Assembly (NCBI GenBank): GCA_013289795.1
Contig: JABCZH010000002.1
Span: 372,001 to 436,000 of the forward strand
Reading direction: 5' to 3'
DNA: 64,000 nt
From: Acidobacteriota bacterium
GTDB taxonomy: Bacteria > Acidobacteriota > Terriglobia > Terriglobales > Acidobacteriaceae
Positions 8,621-17,939 of the stretch are shown piece by piece. The notes beneath the pieces are model-generated. The model searched no databases. It had not been told where the DNA came from and worked only from the letters and a program-made list of their open reading frames with translations. The position numbers and the translations under genes were made by a program. Every line of letters starts with the position of its first letter. Position 1 is the first letter of the stretch.

Positions 8621-9241
8621 ATGGACAGACCAACCAACGCATTTACTCCCCCCGAACTCCGCAGACTTCGCAGCCTGAAAGATCCCCACGGTATCCAGCG
8701 CTTGCTTGATGACATGCCGTATCACCTGGCCGATACTGCCTGGTCGCCGCGCCGGGTGCTGCGGGAAAACACTTCCCATTGCTTCGAGGGTGCACTGTTT
8801 GCCGCGGCCGCGCTGCGCGCTAACGGGTATCCGCCGCTGATTCTCGATCTCGAAGCCGACCACGACACCGACCACGTCATCGCGATTTACCGCGTCCACG
8901 GCCATTGGGGCGCGGTGGCCAAGTCCAACTACACCGGATGCCGATATCGCGAACCCGTGTACCGTTCGTTACGGGAACTGGCGCTGAGCTATTTTGACGT
9001 GTACTTTAACCTGCGCCGCGAGCGCAGCCTGCGGACCTTTTCCCGGTCGGTAAACATGGCCCGCTTCGACCCGCGCGGCTGGATGACCACCGACGACCAT
9101 CTCTGGTATGTTGCCGAGTATCTTTTCACCATCCGTCATCACCGGTTGTTCACACCGGCCATGATCAGGAACCTGCATCGCCTCGACGACCGTTCGTTTC
9201 GGGCCGGGTGCCTGGGACGGGCTGAGAAACCAACACCTTAG
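8621..9241 (+). CDS. Transglutaminase-like cysteine protein, function unknown
   Basis: A 206-residue cytoplasmic-looking protein. An ATG start at 8621 was chosen; an in-frame TTG 33 bases earlier is possible. A papain/transglutaminase-like triad can be proposed: Cys54 in SHCFEGALFAAAALRANG, His85 in DTDHVIAIYRVHGHWGA, and Asn103 in KSNYTGCRYREPVYRSLREL. The Cys at the head of a helix, a His on a strand and an Asn/Asp after it fit that fold. The arrangement recalls a family of hypothetical bacterial proteins annotated only as transglutaminase-like. There is no signal peptide. The neighbours give no pathway. Confidence 0.6.
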   Translation: MDRPTNAFTPPELRRLRSLKDPHGIQRLLDDMPYHLADTAWSPRRVLRENTSHCFEGALFAAAALRANGYPPLILDLEADHDTDHVIAIYRVHGHWGAVAKSNYTGCRYREPVYRSLRELALSYFDVYFNLRRERSLRTFSRSVNMARFDPRGWMTTDDHLWYVAEYLFTIRHHRLFTPAMIRNLHRLDDRSFRAGCLGRAEKPTP

Positions 9242-9274
9242 GCCAGGACAACTCCGCGGAACCTGGCGTGTTCT

Positions 9275-10186
9275 ATGAACGTAACCATGCTCATGCGTTT
9301 ACTCAGCTTTACGTTCGTTCTTGCCCTGTCTACCGCCGCCTTCGGCCAGCCGCAAGCACCGCCTCAATCCAACGATCCCGCGCCGGTCAGCCTCTCCGAA
9401 GACCAAATCCGCGACCTGATTCGCCAGTCCGCCGACAACGATCTCGAAAACGACAAGAAGCAACGCAACTATACCTACGTGGAGCGCGAAGAAGAGCGGC
9501 GGCTCGATGGCAAGGGGCAGGTGAAATCCACCGAAGTCAAGACCTATGACGTGATGGAAATCTACGGTGAGCAGGTGCAGAAGCTGACCGCCAAGGACGA
9601 CAAGCCGCTCACCGACAAGGACGCCAGAAAAGAAGACGAGAAGATCCAGAAGCTGATCGACAGGCGCAAGAACGAATCAGACGACGACCGGAGGAAGCGC
9701 CTGGAGAAAGAAGAGAAGGAACGGGAGCAGGGCCGTCAGTTCGTGAAGGAGATTGCCGACGCCTACACCTTCAAGTTTGCCGGCATCGAGTCGCTCGATG
9801 GCCGCGACAACTACGTGATCGACTGCGATCCAAGGCCGGGGTACCAGCCCCATATGAAGGAGGCCAAGTTCCTATCGAAAGCTCGGGGCCGCGTCTGGAT
9901 CGACAAAGACGACCGTCAAATGAAGAAGCTCGATGTGGTGTTTATTGACACCGTCTCCTTCGGCCTGTTCCTCGCACGCATCCACAAGGGCTCCCGCGTG
10001 GTGGTAGAGACGGTCCGGGTCAACGATGAGGTGTGGCTGCAAAAACACGTTGCCGTCAAAATCGATGTGCGCGTGGCGCTGTTGAAAAACTTCAATGTCG
10101 AAGTCGATGTAGCCGACAGTAACTACAAGAAATTCGGTACTACGACGAAGATCACCACGCTCGGCGAAGCGCAGCCCGAACACTAG
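9275..10186 (+). CDS. Secreted coiled-coil protein with LolA-like C-terminal fold
   Basis: A 303-residue protein of a type common in Acidobacteria and not functionally known. The signal peptide ends near AFGQ. Residues 50-175 are highly charged and predicted helical (KKQRNYTYVEREEERRL, and later runs of DDRRKRLEKEEKEREQ), fitting a coiled coil. The C-terminal half has alternating strands such as ARGRVWIDKDDRQMKKLDVV that resemble the outer-membrane lipoprotein-sorting (LolA/LppX) β-sheet. It lies 33 bases after the transglutaminase-like gene and may be cotranscribed with it. Confidence 0.6.
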   Translation: MNVTMLMRLLSFTFVLALSTAAFGQPQAPPQSNDPAPVSLSEDQIRDLIRQSADNDLENDKKQRNYTYVEREEERRLDGKGQVKSTEVKTYDVMEIYGEQVQKLTAKDDKPLTDKDARKEDEKIQKLIDRRKNESDDDRRKRLEKEEKEREQGRQFVKEIADAYTFKFAGIESLDGRDNYVIDCDPRPGYQPHMKEAKFLSKARGRVWIDKDDRQMKKLDVVFIDTVSFGLFLARIHKGSRVVVETVRVNDEVWLQKHVAVKIDVRVALLKNFNVEVDVADSNYKKFGTTTKITTLGEAQPEH

Positions 10187-10215
10187 CTCGACGCTTTCGC
10201 TGCGTTTTGCATGAG

Positions 10216-10249
10216 CAACAAAAGCTCCTCCTGCCGGGGCAGGAGGAGC
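10216..10249 (-). terminator. Rho-independent terminator after the Oar-like receptor gene
   Basis: A perfect 11-bp stem (GCTCCTCCTGC / GCAGGAGGAGC) with a 4-nt loop is followed on the minus strand by TTTTGTTG, 15 bases beyond the receptor stop codon. There is no T-run on the plus side, so it mainly serves the leftward gene. Confidence 0.85.
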
Positions 10250-10263
10250 CTGAAAGAAACTAA

Positions 10264-13200
10264 CTAGAACGTGAACTTCGCCGCCAGCTGAATACCACGC
10301 GGCGCGCCGCCACCCAGGAACGGGTTGCCCACACCAACGTCGCCAGTGGCGGCAATCTGGTAACCGCCGTTGCCGACTTCGCGGTTATTCGGTCCTTGCA
10401 CAAACCCGCAGCCGCACGCCTTGTTGATGTTGGCAGCCGGGTCAGCGATAAACGCTGGAAGCACCGGATTTGCGAAATTGGGATGGTTCAGGATGTTGAA
10501 GAAATCTGCGCGCAACTGTACCGACACGCGCTCGGTGATGGGAGTGTTCTTGTAAATTGCCAGGTCCCACTGTTTGTAGGTCGGGCCAACCAGCGCATTC
10601 CGCCCTAGGTTTCCATAGTGCCGCGTGCCCGGCACGCAATCCGCAGCCCCCCCCGAAAACTTTCCGACCGCCTCGGTGCAGGGCATGGAGAATGAACTGA
10701 GTACGAGGTAGTTGGCTGGGTTTCGCTTGTTATAGATGATGGGCCCGACCACATCCGGCCGGTCGTAGGCATCACCGCCACCGCTGTAGTCGTCCTCGGC
10801 ATTGTAGTTAAGTGTGAAGGGCTGGCCGCTTTGTAGGGTTGTTGTGCTATCCACACCCCAGCCATTCCTCAAACGTGACCAGCCGCCGCTCTGATTGGGC
10901 AGTGCGTAGCCTGCCACCCAAACAAACCGGTTGGGAACATTGAAATTGGACGGGCCATATTCCTTCTGCGGACTGTTGCTGTCCTGCGGCTGAGCCGCAT
11001 TGACCACGAAGTCTTCGCCGTCGCTGGAATTATCCAGAGACTTCGACCACACGTAGTTCACGATGGACATGAAGCCGTGATAATTGTTGACCCGCAAACT
11101 GGCCTGTAGCGAGTTGTAGTTTGACTTGCCAGTCGAGTTCTCCTGAAAGACATAAGTTGAGCCCGCGGCGGTGTTAAAACCGGGGGCGGGGACCCCGTAG
11201 GGTCGCGGCACCCCAAAGTCCTGGATTTTGCCGGTCGTCGCGCAGGTAGCGAGTCCCAGCGGGCAATCGGCCGCGTTAATGGCCGCCTGGCTAGGCTGAT
11301 TGAGGTCAAAGAAGCGGAATAGCCGGTGCCCTTGCGATCCCACATACCCAACCTGTAGCGCCACATTTCGTGAGAACTGCTGCTGGATGTTCAGATTGTA
11401 ATTCTCGATGTAGGGCGTCTTTATATGCTGGTCAAAGGAAAAAGTGTCGCACTCGACGGTGCAGCCCGGAGTTCCATAGATGTGCGCGTTAGGAATGTAA
11501 ACTCCACCTCTCGACGTATCGAGGTTGGCAGCAAACGCGGCACCATTGGCGTTCGCCATCTGAACTGGATCGGGTCCGATGTTGTTATAAGCAGGACCAG
11601 GAGCATAAAACGTCGGGTAGGGCAGGTGGCCGAGGAGCATATCCTGCGAGAACGCATCGAAAAAGAGCCCGTAGCCGGAGCGAACGACTGTCTTGCCGGT
11701 TCCGAAAACGTCCCAGGCGATTGCCACTCTCGGCGAAAAGTTCTTGTAGTCGGGCTGGTAAACGTTCGACAGACCTCCGGGGCCAACTCGCTCCAGCTTG
11801 CCCGTAGTGCCTGAAGTCGGAATGAAATCGGAGAAGAGGTTGTTCTTCTCTTTAACCGGCGCGTAATAATCCCAGCGCAAGCCGTAGTTCAGAGTAATCC
11901 GTTGCGTGATCCGGAAGGCATCCTGAGCGTAAAATCCGATACCATTTTGGCTGGTGTGGCGCCGCGTAAAGCCGGTGTAGTCAAAGAGTCCGAAATTCGA
12001 GGTCTGAGGCGCCATCTCCAGCAAGCTCTCCAGATCGTTGAAACGGATCCTTCCGCGAGAATACTTGTCGAACTGCTGTTCAACACTGGTGCGATGAAAT
12101 TCTCCACCGAACTTTATATCGTGCTTGTTGAGCTTCCAGGAGAAGCTGTCGATGAACTGATTGTTGGTATCCACCCGCTGCCGGGGATCACCCGAGGTAG
12201 CGCCGATTTGCGAGAAGAAACCTGAACCTCCGGTCGGCGTCGGCGCGAGAAGAATGATAGGGAGACCCTGAGAGTTGCAGGTGCCGAAAGTGGTCGGAAC
12301 ATTGCAGAACCCGATGGAGCTGGGATCGAAACCCTTGTCCTGCGGGAAAAATCCTTCCGCAAAACGGTTCCAGCCGTAGCGAACCTCATTCACCTTGGTC
12401 GACGAAATTACCTTGACATAAGAGATCGACACCAACTGCACCCGCGTTGGGGTCACCGTGTCGAAGCCAGGAAGCTGGCCGCCAGATGCGTTCAGAGCCA
12501 GTGGGAACTGCTGGGTGCTGTCGCCAAAGAAGTAGCGGCCACTGATGTTGTTATTTTGGTTGAAACTGTGGTCAATCTTGGCGATGAAGCTGCTCAGGTT
12601 ATTAAACGATGGAGCGATCGCGGTGTAGTCCGGAGCAAAGTTCCCACTTGCGTTGAAGCATCCCTTGTCACTCGATGTTGTCCCGGGAATGTAGTTGGCA
12701 GCGTTATGCGGATAGAAGTTGAGCAGGGACTGACCCACAGGACTTACGGTACCCTTTGCCGCGGGAATCGTAACGTTGATGGCATTCTGGATCTGGGCCA
12801 GGGTGGGCACGCAAGCCAGCGAAACTACGCCTACGTTTTCGCGCTGGCCTTCATAATCCACATAGAAGAAGGTGCGGTCCTTGATGATGGGCCCGCCCAG
12901 CGATCCGCCAAACTGGTTGTTGTGAAAAGGCGCTTTGGGAGAGGAACTCGGATCAAAATAGTTGCGGGCGTCCAGAGCATCGTTACGAAAATACTCGAAG
13001 AAACCGCCGTGTAGAGCGTTGGTTCCGCTCTTGGTCACAATGTTGACGATGGCCCCGCCGTTGCGCCCGTACTCCGGCATGAAGTTGGAAAGCACGTTCA
13101 TATCGGAGATGGCGTCGATCGGTAGAATTGCCGACGGGGTCCCGAACACGCCGGCCTGATTGATGGCTGGGTCGTTGCGGTAGCCATCGTTCATGTCGGT

Positions 13201-13779
13201 TCCATCGAGCAGGTAGTTGTTGGACCGGCCCCGAGCGCCATTCATGCTGAACTCGCCGAATGAACCCGGTGAGTCAGTGATCTGGTCGGGCGATCCGGTG
13301 ACGCCCGGAGTCAGGAAAATCAGTTTGGTGTAGTCCCGCCCGTTGATGGCCAAATCCTTCACGGTTTCCTGAGTGAGCACGCCACCCAGCGTGTTGCTTG
13401 TGGTTTCCACCATCGGCAGCGTCTCAGCCGACACTTCCACCTGTTGCGACACTTGTCCGGGCTTGAGCGCCATGTCGACGCGGCGCTCTTGGGCCACGTC
13501 AACCGCGACGCCGGTAATGGAGGAAGTTTGGAATCCGGTCTGCGATACGGTTACGGTATAGCTGCCGATGGGTAATTCCGGGACTGCGTAACTGCCATCG
13601 GCGCTGGTCTGCGTGGTGCGCTCCAGGCCGGTGTTGGCATTCTTTACCGACACCTTCGCGCCGGAAATCACCGCGCCACTTTGGTCGGTCACCGTACCCA
13701 GAACGGTTCCACGAAACGTCTGGGCGAACACTGCAGTTGCCGTTACCAGCACCGCCATCAGAACCAGTGTTGATCTCAT
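10264..13779 (-). CDS. Oar-like TonB-dependent receptor with carboxypeptidase regulatory domain
   Basis: A very large outer-membrane protein of 1171 residues. The start is the ATG at 13779, with GAGGAG seven bases upstream and a clean signal peptide (MRSTLVLMAVLVTATAVFAQ); an open extension of 15 codons is less likely. Residues 20-110 form a CnaB-like/carboxypeptidase-regulatory domain (GTVTDQSGAVISGAKVSVKN). A plug domain follows (about 115-260, with LAINGRDYTKLIFLTPGV and FSMNGARGRSNNYLLDG), then a long β-barrel ending in an aromatic residue (QLAAKFTF). Large families of such receptors are characteristic of Acidobacteria and are thought to import polymers or siderophores, or to bind substrates. 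The substrate here is unknown. Confidence 0.9.
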   Translation of the reverse strand: MRSTLVLMAVLVTATAVFAQTFRGTVLGTVTDQSGAVISGAKVSVKNANTGLERTTQTSADGSYAVPELPIGSYTVTVSQTGFQTSSITGVAVDVAQERRVDMALKPGQVSQQVEVSAETLPMVETTSNTLGGVLTQETVKDLAINGRDYTKLIFLTPGVTGSPDQITDSPGSFGEFSMNGARGRSNNYLLDGTDMNDGYRNDPAINQAGVFGTPSAILPIDAISDMNVLSNFMPEYGRNGGAIVNIVTKSGTNALHGGFFEYFRNDALDARNYFDPSSSPKAPFHNNQFGGSLGGPIIKDRTFFYVDYEGQRENVGVVSLACVPTLAQIQNAINVTIPAAKGTVSPVGQSLLNFYPHNAANYIPGTTSSDKGCFNASGNFAPDYTAIAPSFNNLSSFIAKIDHSFNQNNNISGRYFFGDSTQQFPLALNASGGQLPGFDTVTPTRVQLVSISYVKVISSTKVNEVRYGWNRFAEGFFPQDKGFDPSSIGFCNVPTTFGTCNSQGLPIILLAPTPTGGSGFFSQIGATSGDPRQRVDTNNQFIDSFSWKLNKHDIKFGGEFHRTSVEQQFDKYSRGRIRFNDLESLLEMAPQTSNFGLFDYTGFTRRHTSQNGIGFYAQDAFRITQRITLNYGLRWDYYAPVKEKNNLFSDFIPTSGTTGKLERVGPGGLSNVYQPDYKNFSPRVAIAWDVFGTGKTVVRSGYGLFFDAFSQDMLLGHLPYPTFYAPGPAYNNIGPDPVQMANANGAAFAANLDTSRGGVYIPNAHIYGTPGCTVECDTFSFDQHIKTPYIENYNLNIQQQFSRNVALQVGYVGSQGHRLFRFFDLNQPSQAAINAADCPLGLATCATTGKIQDFGVPRPYGVPAPGFNTAAGSTYVFQENSTGKSNYNSLQASLRVNNYHGFMSIVNYVWSKSLDNSSDGEDFVVNAAQPQDSNSPQKEYGPSNFNVPNRFVWVAGYALPNQSGGWSRLRNGWGVDSTTTLQSGQPFTLNYNAEDDYSGGGDAYDRPDVVGPIIYNKRNPANYLVLSSFSMPCTEAVGKFSGGAADCVPGTRHYGNLGRNALVGPTYKQWDLAIYKNTPITERVSVQLRADFFNILNHPNFANPVLPAFIADPAANINKACGCGFVQGPNNREVGNGGYQIAATGDVGVGNPFLGGGAPRGIQLAAKFTF

Positions 13780-14069
13780 GATCGTTCTCCTCAGTTCCTG
13801 AGTCATTAAAGATAAACTCTTCACACTTTCGCCCTCATCTGCCGTCAGAAACGCGAAGCTCCCAACGCCCTGGCCGAACTAACCGGAAATTGTAGCGCAC
13901 GGTGGTCACAAAGCAAGTGCGAAGGCGGTTCCCCCTTTACTCTTGTGGTCTCGCCTAGGCCCGGCATCCCTCCAGTTGTCCATCCACTTTTGCCGGATAC
14001 TCGCCTCATTCGGCAGCCTTGTTTGCAGCTCGAAACCCCACCGCTTTAAACTGAAGAGTGAGACACTCC

Positions 14070-14651
14070 ATGCAGAAAGCACGCGTCTTCCTTCTCAGCA
14101 CCACCCTCCTGTCGATTCTTGCTGGCCTCTGCCATGCCGCATCCTCGCCGGTAGATGTGGAGCATTCCACCCTTACCATCCATGCGTTTAGGAAGGGACT
14201 ATTCTCCGGTTTCGCTCACGATCACCAGATTGCTGCGCCGTTGTCCTCTGGAGTTGTCGATCCTGCCGCGCCTTCCGTCGAAGTCCATTTCGATGCCCGG
14301 AAACTCAAGGTGCTGGATCCGGGCGCCTCCGCCGGCGACCGCGCCAAGATTCAGGAGACCATGCTGAGTGACAAGGTCCTGGACGCAGCACGCTTCCCCG
14401 AGATCTCCTTCATCTCGCGCAGCGTCAAGCCCGCCGGAGAAAATGCCTACACAGTAGAGGGGGATTTGACCCTGCACGGCACGACTCATCCGCTCACCCT
14501 GACGGTTTCGCTGCAGAATGACCACTACAAAGGATCGGTGAAGTTGCAGCAGTCCGACTTTGGCATCACTCCCATCAGCTTGTTCGGTGGCAGCGTGAAA
14601 GTGAAGGATGGAGTCGAAATCAGCTTCGACATTGTGCTAGAGGCGAAGTAA
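14070..14651 (+). CDS. YceI family secreted lipocalin-like protein
   Basis: A 193-residue periplasmic protein with signal peptide (cleavage near CHA-AS). The YceI β-barrel is recognisable in STLTIHAFRKGLFSGFAHDH, the conserved block DKVLDAARFPEISFISRSV, and VEGDLTLHGTTHPLTL. YceI proteins bind amphiphilic isoprenoids such as polyisoprenoid quinones. A GTG at 14058 is an alternative start; the ATG gives the more ordinary signal sequence. It is convergent with the permease gene that ends five bases beyond its stop. Confidence 0.88.
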   Translation: MQKARVFLLSTTLLSILAGLCHAASSPVDVEHSTLTIHAFRKGLFSGFAHDHQIAAPLSSGVVDPAAPSVEVHFDARKLKVLDPGASAGDRAKIQETMLSDKVLDAARFPEISFISRSVKPAGENAYTVEGDLTLHGTTHPLTLTVSLQNDHYKGSVKLQQSDFGITPISLFGGSVKVKDGVEISFDIVLEAK

Positions 14652-14656
14652 GCAGC

Positions 14657-15898
14657 TTACTCGTATCGCAGCGCCTCGATCGGATCCAGTCGCGAAGCCC
14701 GGATAGCCGGCAACATTCCGCTCACCAGTCCCACCAGGGCAAGAATCAATGTCGAGACCAGCAAAGTGACCGGATCCAGCACCAGCCGGATATCGCCGGC
14801 CTCCGCGTGTTTCGCCATGGCGCTGTACAGCGTCAACCGGCCCACAGAGAGCGAGACCACATAGGCCAGGATGATGCCCAGCAGCCCACCCGCGAAGCTG
14901 ATGGTGAGCGCCTCCGCCAGGAATTGCAGAAAAATGTCGCGGCTACGCGCGCCCAAGGATTTTTCCATTCCTATCTCGCGCGTGCGCTGCGTCACCGACA
15001 CCAACATGATGTTCATCAGCCCCACGCCGCCGATTCCCAGGGTGAGCGTGCCAATGAAACCGAGCAGAATCTTCAAGCCTAGCGTTATGAGTTCAAACTC
15101 CTTCACCTGCTCCATCAAGTTGAACACCACCAGCGCGCGGCGGTCTGTAGGATTGAATTGGTGCTGCGTACCCAGCACCGAACGCACCGCCTGCTCCAGC
15201 CTCAAATATTCCGTGGTTTCGTAGTTGAACCAAACCGAATCCAGATAGTGGGTGTCCTTCAGGTCACTCATGGTGGTAAAAGGCACGAAGCTTACCTTAT
15301 TGATATTGTCGTTGCCCGCCTGCATCTTGGGCGCCAGCACGCCAATGACTTCAAAACTCAGACCGTCGATGCGAACTCGCTCGTGCAGCGCGTTCCGGCC
15401 CGAAAAGAGTTTCTCTTTGGCTTCCGAACCCAGCACCACCACGTGTGCCCGCTGCATCTCGTCCTCAAGATTGTAAAAACGTCCCTGGCCCACGGTTAGA
15501 GCACGTACCGAAAGCACGTTGGGGTAGTTGCCGGTCACGTTGAACGTGTAAGTGCGAGTTTCGTACTGAAAGTTGGAGTCCTTGCCGACTTCCGGCGTGA
15601 TGTGCATGATCTGGGGAATGTCAGCGACCAGGAGGTCCACGTCATCAAGGGTGAGGCGAAGCTGGGCTCCCGCCTTCTGTCCTCCCACCTGCATGGAGGA
15701 GCGCCCCGGCACGAGGATCATCAGCTTGGTGCCAAAGTTGGCGAAGATGTTGGCGCAAGCCTGCCCGAAACCGTTCCCGTAGGCAAGCAGCATGACCACA
15801 GTAGCAATGCCCCATGCCATGCCCAACATGGTGAGCGCGGTGCGGCGGCGGTTGTGCTGCATGGCGCCATAGGCTTCCTGGAGCAGGTCTCGTAACAT
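14657..15898 (-). CDS. MacB/FtsX-type ABC transporter permease (second of pair)
   Basis: A 413-residue permease with the standard plan: a first membrane segment (about 20-42, ALTMLGMAWGIATVVMLLAYGNG), a MacB-like periplasmic core (about 45-270), then three FtsX helices. Family motifs include GIGGVGLMNIMLVSVTQRTREIGMEKSLGA after the second helix and the C-terminal PAIRASRLDPIEALRYE. Its start lies three bases after the stop of the preceding permease, so the two are cotranscribed and could form a heterodimer. No ATP-binding subunit or adaptor is adjacent. Confidence 0.9.
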   Translation of the reverse strand: MLRDLLQEAYGAMQHNRRRTALTMLGMAWGIATVVMLLAYGNGFGQACANIFANFGTKLMILVPGRSSMQVGGQKAGAQLRLTLDDVDLLVADIPQIMHITPEVGKDSNFQYETRTYTFNVTGNYPNVLSVRALTVGQGRFYNLEDEMQRAHVVVLGSEAKEKLFSGRNALHERVRIDGLSFEVIGVLAPKMQAGNDNINKVSFVPFTTMSDLKDTHYLDSVWFNYETTEYLRLEQAVRSVLGTQHQFNPTDRRALVVFNLMEQVKEFELITLGLKILLGFIGTLTLGIGGVGLMNIMLVSVTQRTREIGMEKSLGARSRDIFLQFLAEALTISFAGGLLGIILAYVVSLSVGRLTLYSAMAKHAEAGDIRLVLDPVTLLVSTLILALVGLVSGMLPAIRASRLDPIEALRYE

Positions 15899-15901
15899 CG
15901 C

Positions 15902-17170
15902 CTATTCCTGTCGCAGCGCTTCCACAGGCTGCAAGCGAGCTGCTTTACGCGCAGGGTAGAGTCCCGCCACCACACCGGCCAGGGTAAGGCAAACAATTGC
16001 CAGCGTCGCGGTGGAGAGTACCAGTCGAGGCGGATCAAATCCCGCCGGTCCGTTCACCGTTCCCAGCACCGCCATGAATCCGCCCGACAGCACCAGGCCA
16101 ATCAGGCCGCTCAGCAAAGTAAGCAGCACTCCCTCCAGAAAGAACTGGAACAGGATGCTGCGGTTGGTGGCGCCCAAGGCTTTGCGCAGGCCGATCTCCC
16201 GTGTACGTTCGGAAACCGAAACCAGCATGATATTGATGACCCCGATCGCGCCCAGAGCCAGCGTCACCATCCCGACGGTTCCCAGAAACATGTTCATGGC
16301 GTCGAAAATCGTGCCCATCATTTCGGCTTGTTTGACCGTGTCCCAGCCCTCAAAAGCATCTTCATCGCGATAATCGAACCCGTGATTGCGGGCAACCACC
16401 TTGTGGGTCTCCTCGACCGCCAACAAGTGGTCTTCCGCGGTGACCGGTTGAAAGTTGATAAAGGAAATGGCGTTCTGCTCGGATTCTCCCTTGAGGCGGA
16501 AATACGTGCTCATGGTCTGGTAAGGAATGTAGCCGCGCATGTTGGTGGAGTTATCGTCGCCCCGCCCCACTCTCTCGATGGTGCCGACTACCTCGAAACT
16601 GATTCCATTCAGCAGCACCGTCGCACCCACCGCAGGCCGGCCGGGAAAGAGGTTCTTGGTCATCTCATCGCCGAGCACAATCACATTCCGGCGCTGGCCT
16701 TCATCCAGCCAATTGAGCCAGCGTCCCTGCTTCATCGGAAGGTAGCGGATTCCTTTGTATTGCGGCTCGATACCCGTGATTTCGCCGTTAGCGCTGGCGA
16801 ACTCACTCACCGCCCGCACATCGCCACTGACAAGCACGGGAGAAGCCGCCAGCACGTGGGGCGCTTCCCGGTGGATGTCAGCATAGTCTTGATACGTAAG
16901 CCGGTAGAAGCGCGCCGAATTCATACTCCCGGCAACCGCCGGAGCCCGCCCCGGAAACAGGAAGATGATGTTCTCCCCGTATTCGTTCATGCCGCGCTTG
17001 TTGCCCGACCGGAAACCCTCGCCCAGACCAACCAGAAGGAGCAGCGATCCCACCCCCCAAGCGATGCCAAACATGGTGAGAAACGAGCGCAGCTTGTGCG
17101 ACCACAAGGTACGGAAGATTTGCCCGAAGATGTCGAGCACCATGCGCATAGGACGCCAAGTGTAGGCCAT
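15902..17170 (-). CDS. MacB/FtsX-type ABC transporter permease (first of pair)
   Basis: A permease of about 422 residues. The frame is open from 17209; ATG codons at 17170 and 17149 are the realistic starts, neither with a strong ribosome site. It has an N-terminal membrane segment (LRSFLTMFGIAWGVGSLLLLVG), a MacB-like periplasmic core, and C-terminal FtsX helices with LGAIGVINIMLVSVSERTRE and the end motif PARKAARLQPVEALRQE. Together with the next gene it forms a two-permease operon. The adaptor and ATPase at 32.7-35.0 kb lack permeases and are plausible partners, which is an inference. Confidence 0.88.
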   Translation of the reverse strand: MAYTWRPMRMVLDIFGQIFRTLWSHKLRSFLTMFGIAWGVGSLLLLVGLGEGFRSGNKRGMNEYGENIIFLFPGRAPAVAGSMNSARFYRLTYQDYADIHREAPHVLAASPVLVSGDVRAVSEFASANGEITGIEPQYKGIRYLPMKQGRWLNWLDEGQRRNVIVLGDEMTKNLFPGRPAVGATVLLNGISFEVVGTIERVGRGDDNSTNMRGYIPYQTMSTYFRLKGESEQNAISFINFQPVTAEDHLLAVEETHKVVARNHGFDYRDEDAFEGWDTVKQAEMMGTIFDAMNMFLGTVGMVTLALGAIGVINIMLVSVSERTREIGLRKALGATNRSILFQFFLEGVLLTLLSGLIGLVLSGGFMAVLGTVNGPAGFDPPRLVLSTATLAIVCLTLAGVVAGLYPARKAARLQPVEALRQE

Positions 17171-17454
17171 CCCGATTTTACATGGAACCAGCACTGCGGT
17201 CAGCGACATTGTCCCGCTCCACGGAAGCTGTGAATGAGCGCAACCCTCGGGCAGTCAACGGCCTGGGGTGTTTTCTCGATGCGATAGACGGGCGGGGGAA
17301 GGGCAGGTTAGCGAGTTGTAAAAAGTGCGTTTGGAGGCGGTCCGAAGTGGCCGGAAATATGGTGTTCGCTTGCTTAGGTACTGGCTGATACCTTCGTAAC
17401 CTAGCTCCGCCTGGAGCCCGCAAACTAACCTTTTCGGCGGGGGTTTAAGCCACC

Positions 17455-17829
17455 ATGAGAAACAAAGTCACCAAATCGCTGTTAGTCATGGCAGCCGGAG
17501 TGTTGTTTGTAGGCGTATCGGCTGCTCAAACCGCAAACAGCACCACCTCAGGCGCCGGTCCGGGAGTAGTTGATCCTGGCCATCCCCGCGTTAACGAAGT
17601 AAATGGCCGGGCAGAGAATCAACAGCAAAGAATTGCGAGCGGCGTTAAGAACGGCTCGCTCAGTCCTGGTGAAACCGCGAACCTGGAAAGACGCGAAAAC
17701 CATATCCAGAACGAAGAAAAGAGAGATATGGCGAAGAACAATGGTCACCTGACCAAGGCGGAGCAGAACAAGCTCAACCGTCAGCAGAACCATGTCAGCA
17801 GAAGCATTTACAAAGACAAGCACAACTAG
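17455..17829 (+). CDS. Small secreted helical protein, function unknown
   Basis: A 124-residue protein with signal peptide (MRNKVTKSLLVMAAGVLFVGVSA). The mature part is rich in Asn, Gln, Arg and Lys and has two related segments, RIASGVKNGSLSPGETANLERRE and a later NGHLTKAEQNKLNRQQN, each a helix-turn-helix-like L-(S/T)-x-x-E pattern reminiscent of EF-hand-length helical repeats without the acidic loop. It ends IYKDKHN. Similar small proteins are common in soil bacteria with no known role. A strong terminator follows. An upstream AGGTA/TACCT inverted repeat lies in the 284-base leader region. Confidence 0.65.
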   Translation: MRNKVTKSLLVMAAGVLFVGVSAAQTANSTTSGAGPGVVDPGHPRVNEVNGRAENQQQRIASGVKNGSLSPGETANLERRENHIQNEEKRDMAKNNGHLTKAEQNKLNRQQNHVSRSIYKDKHN

Positions 17830-17859
17830 GTCGGCATCAAGCCTTCCAGTTGGAGACAA

Positions 17860-17889
17860 AGCCGCAGCCCGCTGCGGCTTTTGTTTTTT
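17860..17889 (+). terminator. Rho-independent terminator
   Basis: A stem of GCCGCAG / CTGCGGC around CCCG is followed by TTTTGTTTTTT, ending the small secreted protein gene before the toxin-antitoxin promoter. Confidence 0.9.
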
Positions 17890-17909
17890 GTGTATGAGTC
17901 GGAAATGGC

Positions 17910-17927
17910 GTGGCATATAATGGCCAC
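17910..17927 (+). promoter_or_regulatory. Toxin-antitoxin promoter with overlapping operator
   Basis: A perfect TATAAT (17916-17921) stands 18 bases before the antitoxin ATG. It is enclosed by a 5-bp inverted repeat, GTGGC (17910-17914) and GCCAC (17923-17927). Phd-type antitoxins bind palindromes of this kind to repress their own operon, so this is the likely operator. No good -35 box is visible. Confidence 0.6.
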
Positions 17928-17939
17928 ACGGGTGACCAC

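Noticed and set aside
16328-17233. A 301-residue plus-strand frame over the first MacB-like permease.
   Set aside because: Antisense shadow; the permease on the other strand has complete family motifs.
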